The notes under the pieces are model-generated. The model did not search any database and had not been told where the DNA came from. It worked only from the letters and a program-made list of their open reading frames with translations. DNA of 33,362 nucleotides from Apostichopus parvimensis (taxonomy: Eukaryota; Echinodermata; Holothuroidea; Aspidochirotida; Stichopodidae): contig KN889226.1 in the NCBI GenBank assembly GCA_000934455.1, positions 1-33,362 of the forward strand, in the 5' to 3' direction. A program made the translations under genes and the position numbers. Position 1 is the first letter of the stretch; each line of letters opens with the position of its first letter. This document shows positions 22,322 through 33,362 of this stretch, in pieces.

Positions 22322-22690
22322 CACATGATCACATTTGATGATCCTGTATGTCTATAATAAAATATTTCCTGTGTCTATGTCTATGTTTTATTATTATGAT
22401 CCTGAATCACATGTGTTTCTCAAGGTTCGTGTATTTCAGGATCATGTATTTTCAGTCCTTTGTCAGTCTAATTATAATGATCCTGTGTTTTCTGGATCCT
22501 ATATTTCTCGAAGATTGCATGTAGTGATACATTAATTCTAAACAGGCCCTTGTATTTCCTGGTTTCATTTCTGTTGTCAGGATCCTGTACATCCAGGATC
22601 TTGTAGGTCTATTTCTCCAGGATCACATGTTGATATTCTGTATTTCTCCAGGATCACATGTAGGCATCCTGTACATTTCTCCATGATCAT
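22322..22690. repeat. Degenerate GATC-rich short tandem repeat
   Basis: About eleven GATC sites occur in ~370 bases, mostly as (CC)AGGATC(C/A)(T/C)(A/G)TGTA variants separated by TTTCTCC or similar. The unit is roughly 25-35 bases and degenerate, indicating an old minisatellite. Confidence 0.65.
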
Positions 22691-22732
22691 ATCTACAGGG
22701 TAGCATGGTAGCACTTACATATTAATTGTAGC

Positions 22733-23140
22733 CATAATTTTGGAGTTAAGATGTTTACAAGGATTACATACTTTGGCACATGTTGACCTAATGTGACCTT
22801 TGACCACTACCAATGTCGATATGGGTTCTTACACTGGTTCAGCTGGTTCTACATAATAAGCATGAAGTTCCATGTATGTAAATTTTGAGCTATCATGTTT
22901 ACAAGGGTTTTGACTTATATTGATCGCAAATGACCTTTGACCTCCACCAGTTTCAGTAGGGTTCTTCTTCTCACCAGCTGGATCTACATACATCAAGTAT
23001 GAAGTTCAACGAAGGTGTACTTTTTTAGTTATTGTGTTTACAACGTTTCAGACTTACACCCCAAATGACTTTTGAATTCACAGAAAACAATAGAGTTCTT
23101 GTACTCAAAATGACGGATGCACATAAGTATGAAATTGATC
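22733..23140. repeat. ~136-bp tandem repeat with TGACCTTTGACC motif, ~3 copies
   Basis: The motif TGACCTTTGACC occurs at 22794 and 22931 and a decayed TGACTTTTGAATT at 23066 (spacing 137 and 135). Surrounding matches include ATGTTTACAAGG.TT, GGGTTCTT, CAGCTGG.TCTACATA and AGTATGAAGTT. The motif equals a DR1 nuclear-receptor site, but repeat membership explains its presence. Confidence 0.75.
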
Positions 23141-23375
23141 CTCCATGATCTTTTGGCATCACATAGATTCCATCTGCCTCCAGCAAGGAATAAAATATGA
23201 ACCATGTGATTTGAGTAAGAATTATGTAAACAGCATTGGACGACCTTGGGGGTCAACGTTCATTGTGAAGGGTTGGTTAGGCCAGCCCTACTAGCCTACA
23301 GTACAATGGTTTCGTAAACTTACTCGTATCTGAGTTTTGAGGTACTGTACCTTGAACATTATAATGTACACCCAC

Positions 23376-23465
23376 CTGTGCCCCGTACGTTCCACAACAT
23401 ACAGCCGAAACTCCAGACAGCCCTGCTAATCTCACAAATATATACCCGGATCTAGTGGCTGCCAT
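23376..23465 (-). CDS. TMEM256: TMEM256/DUF423-like first coding exon (partial gene)
   Basis: On the minus strand an ATG (23465-23463) opens 30 codons, MAATRSGYIFV then RLAGLSGVSAVCCGTYGAQ, ending in phase 0 at a CAG|GTGGGT donor. The RLAGLSG..AV..G.YGA pattern is the conserved N-terminus of TMEM256 (DUF423), a small multi-pass membrane protein of unclear function. The later TMEM256 exons, including the expected HFLHSLAL motif, were not found to the left. The gene may continue in unrecognised exons, be broken, or the exon may instead lead into another transcript: splicing to the OXLD1 acceptor would stay in frame. A single short exon, so identification is tentative. Confidence 0.55.
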
Positions 23466-23469
23466 TGTA

Positions 23470-24587
23470 CCACTTGCATTTGAATATTGTTAGCTTCAAG
23501 AATTCACCGATTGACAAACTAGTGAATACTTCTATCGCAAACGGTGGTTCAGAAAACGAGATATATTTTGAGTACAAATTGGCTGTTTGCTAGCTTTGCC
23601 TGCCGGGTTCACAGTCCAGTTGTATATTTTTCTTACAGAGACAAACGGTGTGACCACAAGACAGGTGATGTCAGCTGACTTTAAAAGTCCGTTCTGTTTG
23701 GTGCATGGCAATGTTATAATTCATTAGTATACTGGAAAGTGACCACACCAAGAATACAGTACACGGCGTCCGCGCCTCAAATTCATGACCCAGTAAGTAT
23801 CACTTGCAAAAAATGAAAAGAATGAGATTCAACCTAGTAAAAAACGATTTTTTGGGTTTAAAGTTTGCCTAAATATACAGTATGGAATGTATTTATACAG
23901 TAAACTTGCTTTATCTTGAATTTGGATATAGCATACTCACGTTGCAAACTTACCTAGGGCCTACGCATTGTATGGTAGTAGTTACACGAAATTAACAATG
24001 CGCAGTACGCTATAACTTAGTATAAAGATGAACTTTAACATTAGGCCTAATACTATGCCTCAGTAAAAACTACGTAGGTCTAGGTAATCCTATCCTAAAA
24101 TTCCCCATTTATGTTCATCACATAATTCCTTTCTATTGCATATAAAGTACTACCATTTTCACTCATAGCCTATTCCTATTCCTTATTGCCATAAAGTTGC
24201 TACTTCAACAGACATAAATATCCAATTAGCCTAAAATTAAAAGTATAAGTTACTAATACATAAAACTGGCACATGATTACTGTGTCTAAGATAAATCCTC
24301 TAGGCTAGGGGAAAATTTAAAACAAATGTTTTTCAAAGGTATTGCAAGACAGCCACCACTTTTTAAAAGTTTACTCTGGCTAATTTATGCCACAAGTGTT
24401 AGAAGTCATAAAGTAACCACTATAATATCCATCAATAAAGATGTCAATCTTGCTTATTTACTCGATCACATGTTAAATAAGTAACACTAATTTTCCTGAT
24501 GTGGGAAAAGAAGGCCTTAAGATTTTAGAGCTTGCCAATGGAGATTGATAAGTTATTTTGTTTAATCTTTGAGCATTGCTTCTTTGG
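23470..24587. other. Intergenic region between the divergent TMEM256-like and DHX33 genes
   Basis: Non-coding by inspection; promoters for both divergent genes are expected here, but no clear core elements could be pinned down. Confidence 0.45.
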
Positions 24588-24889
24588 GTTGGATGCAGTG
24601 GCGGAGCGTCCATACAGTCGGCGGGGGGGCGGATGCCCCCCCTGACGGACTCAAATGTACTGCTGGCGCCCTTTTCAGCTTTTTACCACTTTTTACATAT
24701 TCACGATTATTGACTTTTTTATTGCGCTCTCATCTAACATTTGATATTTGTCACATTATCTGCAAATTGACAAGGCCCGGAAAGGGTCATTTCCAGCAAT
24801 CTAGGGAGTATCTTTACTCAAAAAATTTCTGTACGCATTCTCGCCCCCCCCCCCCGACCAATACCCCTAGCTCCGCCACTGGTTGGATG
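24588..24889. mobile_element. hAT-type MITE with 8-bp target site duplication
   Basis: The 286-bp element 24596-24881 has perfect 12-base inverted ends CAGTGGCGGAGC / GCTCCGCCACTG. It is flanked by the 8-base direct repeat GTTGGATG (24588-24595, 24882-24889). An 8-bp duplication and CAG..CTG ends fit the hAT superfamily. Subterminal G and C tracts can pair. It has no transposase; the open frame across it is incidental. Confidence 0.9.
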
Positions 24890-25502
24890 TCTAGTCTAAG
24901 AGTTTGCAGACAGCTAGTTTAGCATATACATGCCCTTGTAAACCTAGCTTTGGCCAGTTTACATTGTAAAATTTAATTTCAAATCTAGGTTGCAACAGCT
25001 ACGAAGAGATGAAATTAGCTGATTTTACGTTTATAGTGTGGAGTACAGAAAAGTAGTACTGGTTTGCATTTGTAAAATGCAGGCTAGAAGGAGAAATATT
25101 CTCAGTGAACCTGCCTCATGGCTATCACATCTAGCATATATGATTGAGTATATCTAACTCTAAAGAGCGCTATGTGGTCATTCCCAGCCCCCAGCATATA
25201 CCTACTAAATCTGCCATGTTGATTAATGTAAACCATTCCACATCCAGTGACTACATAAGGTCCTCTGTGAGTTACCTATGGAGTAATATTATGCACAGTA
25301 GTTCACTATCTGGACATTATATTGAATGAAAATAGTTCATACAAAGGCCTTTGTTCTGGTGTACATATTTGGACAGGTGTACAGTAGCTCTAAGAAACCT
25401 TCATGACAGTACCATTGACATATAGATTTAGCATACATATATATATACATGTTGCAACTAACAGATCTACTAAAATGTCTGAAATTTTGACTTCAATTTC
25501 AG
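24890..25502. other. Upstream region of DHX33
   Basis: No coding sequence recognised. It ends at a TTCAATTTCAG acceptor-like site just before the ATG at 25506. Confidence 0.45.
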
Positions 25503-25505
25503 AGG

Positions 25506-33051
<7,546 letters not shown>

Positions 33052-33164
33052 GTTAGATTTCAGTCCCTAGTTAAGATAAGATAAGGTAAACTTTATTAAT
33101 TAAACCCCACAAAGGGTAATTGAATGCTCGTATAAAACAAGTATATAACATCTAAAAAGATAAG

Positions 33165-33362
33165 AGATTACATATATTCTACTCTATTATACTCTACTCT
33201 ACCTTACCCAACCCTAAGTTGACATTAATCCTATACTATGTTACTTTTAAGTTGCCATGCTCTACCCTACTCTACTCTAATTTACCTAACCCTAAGTTGA
33301 CATTTATCCTATACTATGTTACTTTACCATGCTCTACTCTACTCTACCTTACCCAACCCTAA
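33165..33362. repeat. ~78-bp tandem repeat running off the window
   Basis: ACCCTAAGTTGACATT recurs at 33211 and 33289 (period 78) and ACCCTAA again at 33356 (period 67, lacking ~10 bases). Units also contain TCTACTCTAC runs and CCTATACTATGTTACTTT. The array is cut by the right edge. Confidence 0.85.

Noticed and set aside
24569-24922. 117-residue ORF
   Set aside because: Spans the hAT MITE and its flanks, low-complexity proline tail from poly-C.
33165-33362. Telomere-like CCCTAA repeats
   Set aside because: CCCTAA occurs once per ~78-bp unit, not as contiguous hexamers.

Overview
This is a eukaryotic, AT-rich nuclear genomic window. It has GT-AG introns, long non-coding stretches, minisatellites and several small non-autonomous DNA transposons. 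The gene content (COX10, OXLD1, a TMEM256-like exon, DHX33, an LRR receptor-like gene) and the style of the repeats suggest a marine invertebrate deuterostome. An echinoderm, possibly a sea cucumber, is my best guess, but the species cannot be fixed from sequence alone.

Layout. 1-5.1 kb is repeat-rich intergenic DNA. It holds one copy of an ~0.8 kb dispersed repeat (39-857), a decayed hAT transposase tail (~1.0-1.46 kb) and a complete Mutator-like MITE with a 9-bp target duplication (2281-2989). 5.19-6.71 kb is a single-exon LRR transmembrane protein gene (+). 7.26-8.1 kb is the second copy of the ~0.8 kb repeat, followed directly by a TTAA-flanked MITE (8119-8472). 9.7-10.3 kb has a hairpin and a ~124-bp tandem repeat. 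10.68-16.67 kb is COX10 (+), heme O synthase, with six exons predicting 465 residues. Its exons 4 and 5 appear twice around a 50-N gap, most simply two haplotypes left side by side in the assembly. 16.7-20.1 kb is 3' UTR, intergenic DNA and a ~340-bp tandem repeat. 20.10-20.60 kb is OXLD1 (-). 21.43 kb is a U2 snRNA-like fragment (-). 22.3-23.1 kb has two degenerate tandem repeats. 23.38-23.47 kb is a TMEM256/DUF423-like first exon (-). 24.60-24.88 kb is a hAT MITE with an 8-bp target duplication. From 25.5 kb to the right edge is DHX33 (+), with eight or more recognisable exons, running off the window. DHX33 carries an apparent frameshift and an in-frame stop. Its introns hold two more TTAA MITEs and several minisatellites.

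Functionally, COX10 is mitochondrial and OXLD1 and TMEM256 are predicted mitochondrial or membrane proteins, while DHX33 is a nucleolar/cytosolic DEAH RNA helicase. There is no operon. The human orthologues of all four recognisable genes lie on chromosome 17, so the neighbourhood probably reflects old linkage rather than a shared pathway.

Most noteworthy: (i) the COX10 double-exon block, where splice phase and a TTAA breakpoint argue for allelic duplication in the assembly; (ii) the DHX33 disruptions; (iii) two Mutator-like MITEs with related termini and similar 9-bp target sites; (iv) three co-oriented or inverted copies of one TTAA MITE. I found no convincing entirely new system.
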